The notes under the pieces: model-generated
Told to the model about the DNA's origin: nothing
What the model saw: only the letters and a program-made list of their open reading frames with translations
Database searches by the model: none
Position numbers and translations under genes: made by a program
In this document: positions 7,390-15,416 of the stretch, piece after piece
How the letters are laid out: every line of letters begins with the position of its first letter
Position numbering within the stretch: position 1 is the first letter of the stretch
NCBI GenBank assembly: GCA_017464565.1
Contig: JAFTZH010000003.1
Location: 1 to 41,400 of the forward strand
Source: Clostridia bacterium
Lineage (GTDB): Bacteria > Bacillota > Clostridia > Oscillospirales > CAG-272
Length of the DNA stretch: 41,400 nucleotides
Reading direction: 5' to 3'

Positions 7390-8550
7390 TTACTTTGCGT
7401 ATGTGTTATAAATAAATTTAACTTCATTTGTGGATATAGCCTCGTTAAGCCCACTTCCTTTGGGCTGTCCCACAATAACATTTATGTACAATGTTCCATC
7501 GCTTTTATCCTTTGCAACACTCACAAGGGATACTCCTGACTCTTCAACGTATCCTGTTTTTCCAGCTACGACAGTTACATTATCAAGAACAGTCTTTTGA
7601 TTAAATCTATCCGAACCATACCAATCCGGGTAAGTAAGGTAGTATGTCAATTTTTTTGTAGGATCTTTCGCAGTATAAAACTTATCTGATTTGAACGAAT
7701 ATGTTTCGATAGAAAATAAAATACTGTTCGCTAATTCATTATCCATAGCATATGCCATAATAGAGGCTATTTCTCTGCAAGTCGAATAATGATTTTCATT
7801 GTAAAGTCCGGTGCAATTAACAAAATTAGTCTGTGTAAGACCAATATCCTTTGCTTTTTGGTTCATAAGCTGAACGAAGGCATCTTGACCACCTGCAATA
7901 TAGTCAGCTATCAATAAGCAAGCAATTGTATCTGACTTATACGAAATAAGATAAAGAGCATCTTTAACTGATATCTTTTCGCCTACAAGGTCGGGATCTC
8001 CGACTCCAAAAAAGGATGAGCCCCCATTGCTTTTCACAACATAATCTATATGTTCAGACTCTATCGTCAAAAGTGTATCGAGATCTGTCACCCTCTCACA
8101 CGCCACAAGCAAGGTCATAACCTTTGTCATAGAGGCGGGATATATCTTAGCATCAGCATTTTTTTCTACTGTCGAGACAAGAGAATTGTTTCCAACCTCA
8201 ACAAGTATTGTGTTGTTAGATTTTATTTGACTGTCATCGGTCAGCTTTGTGACGTTGTCCGAGGTCGATATCTTATAGCTTGTCCGCGACTCCTTTGTGG
8301 GAAACAGCGGCGTCGTGTTAAGCCCCGCCGTAACTGACGGACCGTCGGTCTGCGAAGACGTACTTTTGCTTCCTCCGCCGTTACCGCCCGAGTCTCCTCT
8401 GCCGCCCGACGAATTGCTTTCGTAATTCATAACTATAAAAAGACTCACCGTAAGACCGACGAGCAAAACCAAGGTCGATATCAGTATTACCACGAAAGAG
8501 CCTTTTATTTCAACGGTTCCGTTGGAATCAGAAGAATTGCGTCCGTTCAT
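7390..8550 (-). CDS. D-alanyl-D-alanine carboxypeptidase (serine peptidase S11 family)
   Basis: A 386-residue membrane-anchored penicillin-binding-protein-like enzyme. A single membrane segment (about 16-42) is followed by a Gly/Ser-rich spacer (about 45-65) and an extracellular catalytic domain. The active-site SMTK (about 140-143) and the KTG triad (KTGYVEESG, about 330) are clear. The second motif, normally SGN, reads SYKSD and looks divergent. The family trims the terminal D-Ala of peptidoglycan stem peptides. I choose the ATG at 8550 because AAAGGA lies 7-8 nt before it; an ATG six bases upstream overlaps that site. The base composition changes inside the gene: from about 8280 leftwards it is far more A/T-rich than the 5' part or the neighbours, hinting at a mosaic origin. 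Confidence 0.85.
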   Translation of the reverse strand: MNGRNSSDSNGTVEIKGSFVVILISTLVLLVGLTVSLFIVMNYESNSSGGRGDSGGNGGGSKSTSSQTDGPSVTAGLNTTPLFPTKESRTSYKISTSDNVTKLTDDSQIKSNNTILVEVGNNSLVSTVEKNADAKIYPASMTKVMTLLVACERVTDLDTLLTIESEHIDYVVKSNGGSSFFGVGDPDLVGEKISVKDALYLISYKSDTIACLLIADYIAGGQDAFVQLMNQKAKDIGLTQTNFVNCTGLYNENHYSTCREIASIMAYAMDNELANSILFSIETYSFKSDKFYTAKDPTKKLTYYLTYPDWYGSDRFNQKTVLDNVTVVAGKTGYVEESGVSLVSVAKDKSDGTLYINVIVGQPKGSGLNEAISTNEVKFIYNTYAK

Positions 8551-8581
8551 TTTCATATCCTTTATCTTTTATATTTTCTTT

Positions 8582-8610
8582 ATTTTATCATATAGGTAAT
8601 TTTTTTTCAA
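8582..8610 (-). promoter_or_regulatory. Promoter of the carboxypeptidase gene
   Basis: On the minus strand TTGAAA (8605-8610), a 17-bp spacer and TAAAAT (8582-8587), about 30 bp before the start codon. Confidence 0.6.
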
Positions 8611-8714
8611 GAGGTATAAAAAATTATTGCCCGTCAAATTCCAAAAACTTTTTAGCGTGTCGAAAAACACGACGAAACGAATAAAAATCCCACTTAATTC
8701 AACTAATTTTAATA

Positions 8715-10112
8715 TCACGCGCCCGTGTAATTGAAATTCACGAGTCCCACAACAAAAATAGTCAATATTATTATCGGAACCACTATCGTTATTATCCAGC
8801 GCATCCACGAAGCCACCTTAAGGCCCTTGCCCTCGTTAGCCTCGGCAACGAAATTTTTCCATCCCCAGCCGTAACGTGTAACGCAGAAGGCGACGAAAAT
8901 AAGAGAACCGACGGGAAGCAAAATATTGCTTACTATAAAGTCCTCAAGGTCAAGCACGCTCGTTCCCGCGCCGAACGGCGTAAATCCAGACAGCAAGTTA
9001 AATCCGAAAACGCAGGGCAAGGAAAGCACGAAAATACCGACGCCCGAAATAAGCGACGCCTTTTTTCTGCTCATTCCCGTCATATCCATAAGACAAGCTA
9101 TTATATTCTCAAGCACGGCGAGAACGGTAGACAGCGCCGCGAATGTCATAAACACGAAGAACAAGCTTCCCCATATTCTTCCTCCCGGCATATTGTTGAA
9201 CACGTTGGGAAGAGTCTCAAATATAAGGGACGGTCCGGCATCAGGCTTTACACCGTAAGCGTAGCAAGCGGGAAAAATAATAAGTCCCGACGTGAAGGCC
9301 ACAAATGTATCAAGAACCGCGACGTTCACCGCTTCTCCGAGAAGAGCTCTGTCCTTGTTTATATAACTTCCGAATATAGCCATACCGCCCATTCCGAGAC
9401 TGAGGGTAAAAAACGCCTGATTCATCGCCGCGACGATGACGTTTGCTATTCCCGCTTCCTTGATATTATCGACGTTCGGCACGAGGTAAAATTTAAGTCC
9501 CTCCTCCGCTCCGTCAAGAAAAATACTGTTTACCGCAAGTATCACCATAACGGCAAGCAAGGCTATCATCATCACCTTGGTAACGCGCTCAAGCCCCCCC
9601 TTAACTCCCGTCATACAAACGACGGTAGCTATCAGAACTATCACCGCAACGAAAAGGACGAGCATCACAGGCTCCGTCAGCATATCTCCGAACGCCGCGC
9701 TCACTCCCGCAGTATCAAGTCCCGACAGCTCTCCCGACGCCGTTTTAAAAAAGTATTGAATCATCCAAGCGGTAACGGTAGTATAAAACATCAAAAGAAT
9801 TATATTTCCCGCCATAGCGACGTAACCGTGAAGGTGCCATTTGCTTCCCTTCGGCTCAAGCTCGTGATACAGTCTCACGGGACTTTTCTGGCTCGCGCGT
9901 CCCAGCGCAAATTCAATCGTCATAACGGGCAAACCGAGTATCACGAGGAAGAAAAGATATATCAGAACAAATATCGCTCCTCCGTACTGCCCTACCATCC
10001 ACGGAAACTTCCACACGTTTCCTATTCCTATTGCGCAGCCCGCGCTCAATAATATAAAGCCCAATCGGCTTCCAAGTCTTTCTCTCGACATCTCAAACGT
10101 TGATACAGCCAA
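8715..10112 (-). CDS. Sodium-dependent transporter, NSS/SNF family (second of tandem pair)
   Basis: A 465-residue polytopic membrane protein of the neurotransmitter:sodium symporter family (LeuT/TnaT/MhsT type). The TM1 signature GFILLSAGCAIGIGNVWKFPW is diagnostic, with the unwound AGCAIGIGNVW segment that forms the Na+ and substrate sites. The hydrophobic pattern fits 11-12 helices. Bacterial relatives mostly import amino acids with sodium. The start is a TTG at 10112: AGGAGA ends 8 nt upstream, whereas the ATG seven codons later has no such site. It shares very high similarity with the gene just upstream, so it arose by tandem duplication. Its substrate cannot be read from the sequence. 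Confidence 0.88.
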   Translation of the reverse strand: MAVSTFEMSRERLGSRLGFILLSAGCAIGIGNVWKFPWMVGQYGGAIFVLIYLFFLVILGLPVMTIEFALGRASQKSPVRLYHELEPKGSKWHLHGYVAMAGNIILLMFYTTVTAWMIQYFFKTASGELSGLDTAGVSAAFGDMLTEPVMLVLFVAVIVLIATVVCMTGVKGGLERVTKVMMIALLAVMVILAVNSIFLDGAEEGLKFYLVPNVDNIKEAGIANVIVAAMNQAFFTLSLGMGGMAIFGSYINKDRALLGEAVNVAVLDTFVAFTSGLIIFPACYAYGVKPDAGPSLIFETLPNVFNNMPGGRIWGSLFFVFMTFAALSTVLAVLENIIACLMDMTGMSRKKASLISGVGIFVLSLPCVFGFNLLSGFTPFGAGTSVLDLEDFIVSNILLPVGSLIFVAFCVTRYGWGWKNFVAEANEGKGLKVASWMRWIITIVVPIIILTIFVVGLVNFNYTGA

Positions 10113-10142
10113 GCCGTATCTCTCCTGTAATTTTTTTGTTAT

Positions 10143-10187
10143 TTATAAAAGCGGGGGCTGCCGCGCGGCGCGGCAGTCCTCATCGCT
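10143..10187 (-). terminator. Hairpin between the two NSS genes
   Basis: A strong G/C stem (CTGCCGCG / CGCGGCAG, 3-nt loop) sits inside a longer weak stem. On the minus strand it is followed by CGCTTTTAT. It could be a partial terminator that lowers expression of the second transporter, or an RNA-stability element. Confidence 0.55.
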
Positions 10188-10195
10188 TGAATTTA

Positions 10196-11563
10196 TTATC
10201 CGTAATTGAAATTTATAAGTCCGAAAACGAGTATCGCAAGGATTATCACGGGGATAACGAACGTAACTATCGGTCTCATCCATTTTGCCACCTTCAGACC
10301 CTTGCCCTCGTTAGCTTCCTTGACGAAATTATCCCAGCCCCAGCCGTAGCGGGTAACGCAGAACAAAACGAATATAAGTGAGCCTGCGGGAAGCAGAATA
10401 TTGCTTACTATAAAGTCCTCAAGGTCAAGTATAGCGGATCCTTCGGCGAAAGGAACGAATCCCGACCAAAGATTATATCCGAAAACGCAGGGCAGCGAGA
10501 GAACGAATATTCCCGCTCCGACGATAAGACTCGTTTTTTTGCGTCCCCAACCCGTAAGATCCATAACGCAGGCGATAATATTCTCAAACACCGCGAGAAC
10601 GGTAGACAGCGCCGCAAAGGTCATAAACACGAAGAACAAGCTTCCCCATATCCTTCCCCCGGGCATATTATTGAACACGTTAGGAAGAGTGATAAAGATA
10701 AGCGATGGTCCCGCGTCGGGTTGAACTCCGTACGCGAAGCAGGCGGGGAAAATGATAAGTCCCGACGTGAACGCGACGAAGGTATCGAGAACCGCAACGT
10801 TGACCGCTTCTCCGAGAAGCGCGCGTTCTTTTCCCAGATAGCTTCCGAAAATAGCCATAGCTCCGATACCGAGACTCAAAGTAAAGAACGCTTGATTCAT
10901 CGCAGCGACGATAACGTTTCCAATTCCCGCGCTCTCGATATTTTCAACGCTCGGAACAAGATAGAATTTAAGTCCCTCCTCCGCTCCGTCAAGGAATATG
11001 CTGTTTACGGCAAGTACTACTATAAGGGCGAGAAGCGCAAGCATCATATATTTGGTAACTCTCTCAAGTCCTTTTTTTACGCCGATCATACATACCAGCG
11101 CGCCGATAATTACCATTACCGCCATAAAGACCGTCTGCCACAGAGGGTCGGCAAGCATATTGCCAAACGCTCCCTCAACGCCGGCACTGTCAAGTCCCGA
11201 AAGCTCTCCCGATGCCGTTTTGAAAAAATATTGAAACATCCAGCCCGCGACGTTCGTATAAAACATCATAAGAACGACGTTTCCGATAAGCGCGAATATA
11301 CCGTGTATATGCCACTTGCTTCCTTTAGGCTCAAGCTGCTGATACAGCATGACGGGACTCTTCTGCGCGGCGCGTCCCATAGCAAACTCCATAGTCATTA
11401 CGGGAACGCCGAGAACTATCAGGAAGAAAAGATATATCAAAACGAATATCGCCCCTCCGTACTGTCCTACCATCCACGGAAACTTCCACACGTTTCCTAT
11501 TCCTATCGCGCAGCCCGCGCTCAGTAATATAAAGCCCAGTCGGCTTCCGAGTCTGTCTCTCAT
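10196..11563 (-). CDS. Sodium-dependent transporter, NSS/SNF family (first of tandem pair)
   Basis: A 455-residue NSS-family symporter with the same TM1 signature (LSAGCAIGIGNVWKFPWM) as its downstream paralogue, and near-identical TM2-TM3 and TM7-TM9 blocks. It likely takes up an amino acid or amine with sodium. The annotated ATG at 11563 lies 27 nt from the nearest ribosome binding site (AGGAGA). That site aligns with the one used by the paralogue's TTG start, but no ATG, GTG or TTG is in frame at the matching place here. The exact start is therefore uncertain. It follows the metallo-hydrolase gene by 51 bp and probably shares its transcript. Confidence 0.88.
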   Translation of the reverse strand: MRDRLGSRLGFILLSAGCAIGIGNVWKFPWMVGQYGGAIFVLIYLFFLIVLGVPVMTMEFAMGRAAQKSPVMLYQQLEPKGSKWHIHGIFALIGNVVLMMFYTNVAGWMFQYFFKTASGELSGLDSAGVEGAFGNMLADPLWQTVFMAVMVIIGALVCMIGVKKGLERVTKYMMLALLALIVVLAVNSIFLDGAEEGLKFYLVPSVENIESAGIGNVIVAAMNQAFFTLSLGIGAMAIFGSYLGKERALLGEAVNVAVLDTFVAFTSGLIIFPACFAYGVQPDAGPSLIFITLPNVFNNMPGGRIWGSLFFVFMTFAALSTVLAVFENIIACVMDLTGWGRKKTSLIVGAGIFVLSLPCVFGYNLWSGFVPFAEGSAILDLEDFIVSNILLPAGSLIFVLFCVTRYGWGWDNFVKEANEGKGLKVAKWMRPIVTFVIPVIILAILVFGLINFNYG

Positions 11564-11614
11564 CTCAAAAACGATATACCGCGTATATCTCTCCTTTTAT
11601 ATTTTTACGATTAT

Positions 11615-12337
11615 TCAGCTTCTCTCCTTCATAGCCTTCATACAAGCCTGCGCGACGAAGGCGTTGCTCGGAACGAGACGCGGAAATCCGTGTCCGCCTA
11701 GTATCGCGTCGGGATAGCGGTTGAGCAGCTTCTGCATACTTTCGATATAGCTCTTGCCGCAATAGTCCACCGACGCGGACGTGCCGAGAATAGGCGTATG
11801 CGCCCTGCTTCCCTCAGCCGACAGGGTATCTCCCGTAAAGAAATACCTTTTGCCGTCTATCGTTACTATATATACGACGCTTCCCTGCGTATGCCCGGGT
11901 GTCGTCAGCACTTCGATATCGTATTCACATATCGAAAGATGAGTGTCCTCCGACACCTTAATATCAGTCTCGTAAGGCTCAAAAAGGCAATCGGGTTCAA
12001 AATCGTGCAGAACACAGGGAAAAATATTCGGGTCGTAATCACCGAGCCTCAAAATCTGGTCGGCGTCCTTTTGTCCCGCGATTATTTTTACTCCCTTCTG
12101 CTGAAAATATTTTCCGTTTCCGCAATGGTCGGGATGACCGTGAGTGATAAGTAATGCGGTTATCGGCAAGCCGTCAAGTCCCCAAAGTTTAATATTGCGC
12201 TCTATCATAGGAATTGCCTCTTTAGGACGGCCGCAGTCCACCATTATCAGCCCGTCCCGATGAACTATACCGTATACGTTCCCGAGCAAACCGTAGCTCA
12301 TTCCGGAAAGAAGATAGATTTTTTCGGTTATTTTCAT
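11615..12337 (-). CDS. Metallo-beta-lactamase-fold hydrolase
   Basis: A 240-residue single-domain MBL-fold protein. The metal-binding motif THGHPDH is at 65-71, with further ligands in TTPGHTQGS, FTGDTL and the C-terminal GGHG. The pattern is that of glyoxalase II-like or thioesterase-like members rather than of secreted beta-lactamases, and there is no signal peptide, so it acts in the cytoplasm. It is the first gene of a likely operon with two NSS amino-acid-type transporters, so hydrolysis of a small thioester or ester linked to an imported compound is possible. That link is inference from position only. Confidence 0.8.
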   Translation of the reverse strand: MKITEKIYLLSGMSYGLLGNVYGIVHRDGLIMVDCGRPKEAIPMIERNIKLWGLDGLPITALLITHGHPDHCGNGKYFQQKGVKIIAGQKDADQILRLGDYDPNIFPCVLHDFEPDCLFEPYETDIKVSEDTHLSICEYDIEVLTTPGHTQGSVVYIVTIDGKRYFFTGDTLSAEGSRAHTPILGTSASVDYCGKSYIESMQKLLNRYPDAILGGHGFPRLVPSNAFVAQACMKAMKERS

Positions 12338-12417
12338 TTCAAGTCCTCACTATAATATTGTGGCGTCGAGTATTGGAATTATTTAAAAAATCATAAAATT
12401 TTATACACATTTTGATT

Positions 12418-12446
12418 ATTATAACACATATTGCCTTTTATTGCAA
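12418..12446 (-). promoter_or_regulatory. Sigma-A promoter of the MBL-NSS-NSS operon
   Basis: On the minus strand TTGCAA (12441-12446), a 17-bp spacer and TATAAT (12418-12423). Confidence 0.75.
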
Positions 12447-12462
12447 GAGGAATTTTGTTTTC

Positions 12463-12622
12463 GGGAGGAGCTTACCCCTCCCCTACCGAGTATGACGGGA
12501 ATCCGAATTAAGCTCTCCGTAGGAAGGAATGCGAAAATCTAAAATTAAACCCAAAACATTTAAAGATTTTTGAAGAGGGGGGTTTGGGGGGAGTGCCTTT
12601 TTGCAAAAAGGCACTCCCCCCA
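12463..12622 (+). repeat. Dispersed two-hairpin repeat, copy 4 (full length)
   Basis: A left hairpin at 12463-12482 (GGGAGGAGC/CCCCTCCC type), about 100 bp of linker and a 36-bp perfect palindrome at 12587-12622. The linker aligns with copy 1 (336-484) and inverted copy 3 (7171-7307). The stem sequence of the right palindrome (AGTGCC/GGCACT) differs from copies 1 and 3 (AGAAAC/GTTTCT) on both arms together. Confidence 0.75.
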
Positions 12623-12657
12623 TAAAAACAACACGTAAACCAAACCAGCTCACTATT

Positions 12658-13389
12658 TTATTTTGCCGCAACGTAATTGTAGGTAACGGAAAGCTTTGAC
12701 AGCTTCTCGTTTCCCGCCTCAACGCTTATCGAATTAAATTTAGACGAAGATCCCTCGTAAAGAATAGTTTTAAGATTGGTTACCCCGCCGAAAGCATACG
12801 CCGATATAGTTTTAACGTTCGTACTCAGGAGATACGACGTCCCGACCTTCATCGCGGGATAGCAGACGAGCACGGTTTTATCCTTCGAAAAAAGCACTCC
12901 CCCGACCGCGCAGTATTTAGTATTGGAGGAATTTACGTTAAAGCTGACGAGAGACGAGCACTTCGCAAACGCCCCGCTTGCGATACTTTTAACCGTCGCG
13001 GGTATGCTTATGGTCTTAACCGAAGCACAGTTCTCAAACGCCTTGTCGGATATCGCGCTCACCGCTTCTCCGTCGGGACTCTCCGCCGGAACTATAACGT
13101 CGGTAAGAGATATGCCGTTCACACTCACAAGAGTACAGGTGCCGTCACCGTTACTCTCAAACGACATCTGTGAGGCAGACTGCGTCGTACTCGCGGTTTG
13201 AAGCTCATATCCGTCGTCCTTTTCGGCAAACGCGCCTACCGAGTCTCCGTCTCCGTCAGCCGTATCACCGTCCGCTTTATTATTCGCGTTGATACAAGCC
13301 ACCGTAACTATAATTATCGTAAGTAACAGTACTGCCGCCGCGGATATCACTATTATTTTCAGCTTTGATTTGTCAATCGTCTTTTCCAT
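12658..13389 (-). CDS. Membrane-anchored leucine-rich-repeat (BspA-like, LRR_5) protein
   Basis: A 243-residue protein with an N-terminal membrane segment (about 11-31; IIVISAAAVLLLTIIIVTVA) and an acidic Asp/Gly-rich spacer. From about 100 it has BspA-type leucine-rich repeats: KAFENCASVKTISIPATVKSI, GAFAKCSSLVSFNV and AYAFGGVTNLKTILY. Such repeats usually bind proteins or host surfaces, and the anchor places them outside the cell. It has only about four repeats, short for the family. The gene is monocistronic and diverges from dusB. The likely role is surface binding; no ligand can be named. Confidence 0.8.
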   Translation of the reverse strand: MEKTIDKSKLKIIVISAAAVLLLTIIIVTVACINANNKADGDTADGDGDSVGAFAEKDDGYELQTASTTQSASQMSFESNGDGTCTLVSVNGISLTDVIVPAESPDGEAVSAISDKAFENCASVKTISIPATVKSIASGAFAKCSSLVSFNVNSSNTKYCAVGGVLFSKDKTVLVCYPAMKVGTSYLLSTNVKTISAYAFGGVTNLKTILYEGSSSKFNSISVEAGNEKLSKLSVTYNYVAAK

Positions 13390-13459
13390 TTTTCATAACT
13401 CCTTTTTATTAACCGAATATTATATTATCTTTTTTCTTTTAATATTCATCTTTGATAAA

Positions 13460-13487
13460 AGAATACCATATTTTTCCATTTTGTCAA
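13460..13487 (-). promoter_or_regulatory. Promoter of the LRR protein gene
   Basis: On the minus strand TTGACA (13482-13487), a 16-bp spacer and TATTCT (13460-13465). Confidence 0.7.
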
Positions 13488-13606
13488 TCAAATCCGTCCG
13501 ACAAAAGCCTTCAATAAAAATCAGATTCTGCCGTATTTTATCAGAAAAAAATCAAATAAAAGCAAATTCGACCGATTATTATTTTATTTTTTATACGCTC
13601 TCGGTG

Positions 13607-13635
13607 TTGAATTTTGGAGAACTATGTGATATCAT
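13607..13635 (+). promoter_or_regulatory. Promoter of the dusB operon
   Basis: TTGAAT (13607-13612), a 17-bp spacer and TATCAT (13630-13635), with TGA giving an extended -10. The transcript would start near 13642, inside the long upstream open frame, which supports the start of dusB at 13667. Confidence 0.7.
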
Positions 13636-13666
13636 ATTATCAAAAGACAAAAGCAGGACAAGGCAG

Positions 13667-14692
13667 ATGAATATAGGAAAATACGATTTAAAGCACGGAC
13701 TTTTTCTCGCTCCTATGGCGGGTGTCAGCGACAGAAGCTTCAGGGATATATGCCGTCGCTTCGGAGCCGAATACACCGTAAGCGAGATGATATCCGCAAA
13801 GGCGCTCTGCTACGAGCAGTCAAGCAAAAGAAACAACGGCTCAAGCTCCGCAACCGCAGAGCTTGCCGAAATACACACTTCTGAGATGCCGATAGCGATA
13901 CAGCTTTTCGGAAGAGAGCCGGAATTTATGGCAAAAGCCGCCGAAATGATAGAAAATCTTTCGTATAAGGGCTGTAAATCCGACACGCCTCCCGCGGCGA
14001 TAGATATAAATATGGGCTGTCCCGTAAGAAAAATAGTCGGAAACGGCGAAGGAAGCGCGCTTATGAAGGAACCGGAGCTTGCGGCAAAAATAGTAAAAGC
14101 CGTAAAGCACGCCGTATCTATTCCCGTAACCGTCAAAATTCGCGCAGGCTGGGATTCGGTTACCGCGCCAGAATTTGCAAAACGTATCGAGGACGCGGGC
14201 GCGGACTTGATATGCGTACACGCGCGCACCAGAGAGCAGATGTATCTGCCCGGAATAAACTTCCGCGCCATTGAGGAAACGAAAAAGGCGGTCTCCGTCC
14301 CCGTCGTGGGAAACGGAGATATCTATACGGCGCAAAACGCGCTTGAAATGCTTGATAGAACGGGATGCGACGGACTTATGATAGCGAGAGGGGCTTTGGG
14401 AAATCCTTGGATTTTTACCGAGATAATTTCCGCCCTTGAAAAAAAAGATTATTCCCCGCCGACGCAATACGAACGCATAGCGCTTGCTGAAAAGCATCTT
14501 GAGGCTATGCTGAATGACAAACCCGAAAGGCAGGCTGCGGCGGAAGCGAAAAAGCATATAGCTTGGTATATAAAAGGAATGAACGGAGCCGCCGCCGCAA
14601 GAGCATCGGTTATGACCGCGGAAACGGCGGAAGATATATCGAAAATACTGAAAGAGCTAAAACAAAAGACGACAGAAGGTGAACCGTATTAA
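13667..14692 (+). CDS. dusB: tRNA-dihydrouridine synthase, DusB type
   Basis: A 341-residue FMN enzyme that reduces uridines in the D-loop of tRNA. The N-terminal LAPMAGVSDRSFR (14-26) binds flavin. The catalytic Cys118 is in DINMGCPVRKIVGNGEGSALM. Later motifs VKIRAGWD, VHARTREQMY, VVGNGDI and MIARGALGNPW complete the TIM barrel, and a helical tRNA-binding domain follows. The open frame extends 126 codons upstream, but that stretch is A/T-rich, lacks protein character and contains the promoter, so the start is the ATG at 13667. The 3' end overlaps the next gene by 14 bp, so the two are translated from one message. Confidence 0.9.
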   Translation: MNIGKYDLKHGLFLAPMAGVSDRSFRDICRRFGAEYTVSEMISAKALCYEQSSKRNNGSSSATAELAEIHTSEMPIAIQLFGREPEFMAKAAEMIENLSYKGCKSDTPPAAIDINMGCPVRKIVGNGEGSALMKEPELAAKIVKAVKHAVSIPVTVKIRAGWDSVTAPEFAKRIEDAGADLICVHARTREQMYLPGINFRAIEETKKAVSVPVVGNGDIYTAQNALEMLDRTGCDGLMIARGALGNPWIFTEIISALEKKDYSPPTQYERIALAEKHLEAMLNDKPERQAAAEAKKHIAWYIKGMNGAAAARASVMTAETAEDISKILKELKQKTTEGEPY

Positions 14693-15329
14693 AAAAATAG
14701 CCGTAATATCAAAAAACAAGGAGCTTGCAAGGCTTGCCGAGCTTGAAGCGATCTCGCTCGGAGTGAAAGCGCATATATTTAAGATTATTCCCTCCGATCT
14801 GTCCGAATTTGATATAGTTCTGCTTGACGCCGACACCTCCGCGCGTTCACTTCCAAGCGGAGAGTTCGTTTTGGCAGGAATATCGTCCTCCGAAATCGAA
14901 GCCGACAAAGCCACGGGACGCTTCGACTATACTCTCCGATATCCCTTTTCTCTCGGAGAACTTCGCTCTGTTTTTCTCGGTGGCAAGACTACTTCTCGCG
15001 TGAGAAATAATATTCAGTCAAACGACGCGCCCGTTCTGTACGCCGATTTTAAAGCGAGAACGATATATCTCGGTGAAACCTCGTTATCTCTCTCGGATTA
15101 TGAATTCCGCGTTCTGACACGCCTCTGCTCCACACCCAAGCAACCCGTAAGCCGCGCCGAGCTGTCGGAAATACTCGGAGCGGTCGGAGACGGAAATATG
15201 GCTGACGTTTACGTGTGCCATTTGAGAAAAAAATTCGAAAAAATCTCAACGCAAAAAATAATATACACCGTCCGCGCTCAAGGATATAAAACCAATTATT
15301 CTATGAAAAATATATCGGAGCAGGATTAA
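14679..15329 (+). CDS. OmpR/PhoB-like regulator with atypical receiver domain
   Basis: A 216-residue protein. The C-terminal half (about 125-210) is a clear winged-helix DNA-binding domain of the OmpR type (SLSDYEFRVLTRLCSTP, VYVCHLRKKFEK, VRAQGYKTNY). The N-terminal half looks like a receiver with a possible phospho-acceptor Asp50 in DIVLLDAD. However, the acidic pair near the N terminus reads ISKNKE and the usual Lys-Pro is RYPF, so phosphorylation by a kinase is doubtful. It begins with GTG and overlaps dusB by 14 bp. No histidine kinase is adjacent. It may be phosphorylation-independent; its targets are unknown. Confidence 0.72.
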   Translation: MNRIKKIAVISKNKELARLAELEAISLGVKAHIFKIIPSDLSEFDIVLLDADTSARSLPSGEFVLAGISSSEIEADKATGRFDYTLRYPFSLGELRSVFLGGKTTSRVRNNIQSNDAPVLYADFKARTIYLGETSLSLSDYEFRVLTRLCSTPKQPVSRAELSEILGAVGDGNMADVYVCHLRKKFEKISTQKIIYTVRAQGYKTNYSMKNISEQD

Positions 15330-15359
15330 TTGAAAAAAATTAAATTAAAAATAAAAATG

Positions 15360-15396
15360 TGGGGGAGTGCCTTTTTGCTAAAATGCCCTCCCCCCA
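15360..15396. repeat. Right-end hairpin of the dispersed repeat (copy 5, hairpin only)
   Basis: A 37-bp imperfect palindrome, G-rich then C-rich with the AGTGCC core of copy 4. It sits between the convergent ends of the regulator gene and ibrB and may serve as a two-way transcription stop. Confidence 0.65.
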
Positions 15397-15416
15397 CAAA
15401 ACCCAATGTCTCTCCC

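Larger units (their letters stand above)
12338..12657. other. Intergenic region between the MBL operon and the LRR gene
   Basis: It contains the MBL promoter (12418-12446) with a leader of about 70 nt, and a full-length dispersed repeat (12463-12622). I see no gene in the remainder. Confidence 0.6.

Noticed and set aside
10721..11527. 268-codon plus-strand frame opposite the first NSS transporter
   Set aside because: It is an antisense shadow of a well-supported membrane protein gene; the translation is Ser/Arg/Lys-rich with no motif.
13289..13666. 126-codon N-terminal extension of dusB
   Set aside because: It contains the dusB promoter and the divergent LRR promoter, is A/T-rich, and known DusB proteins begin near the ATG at 13667.
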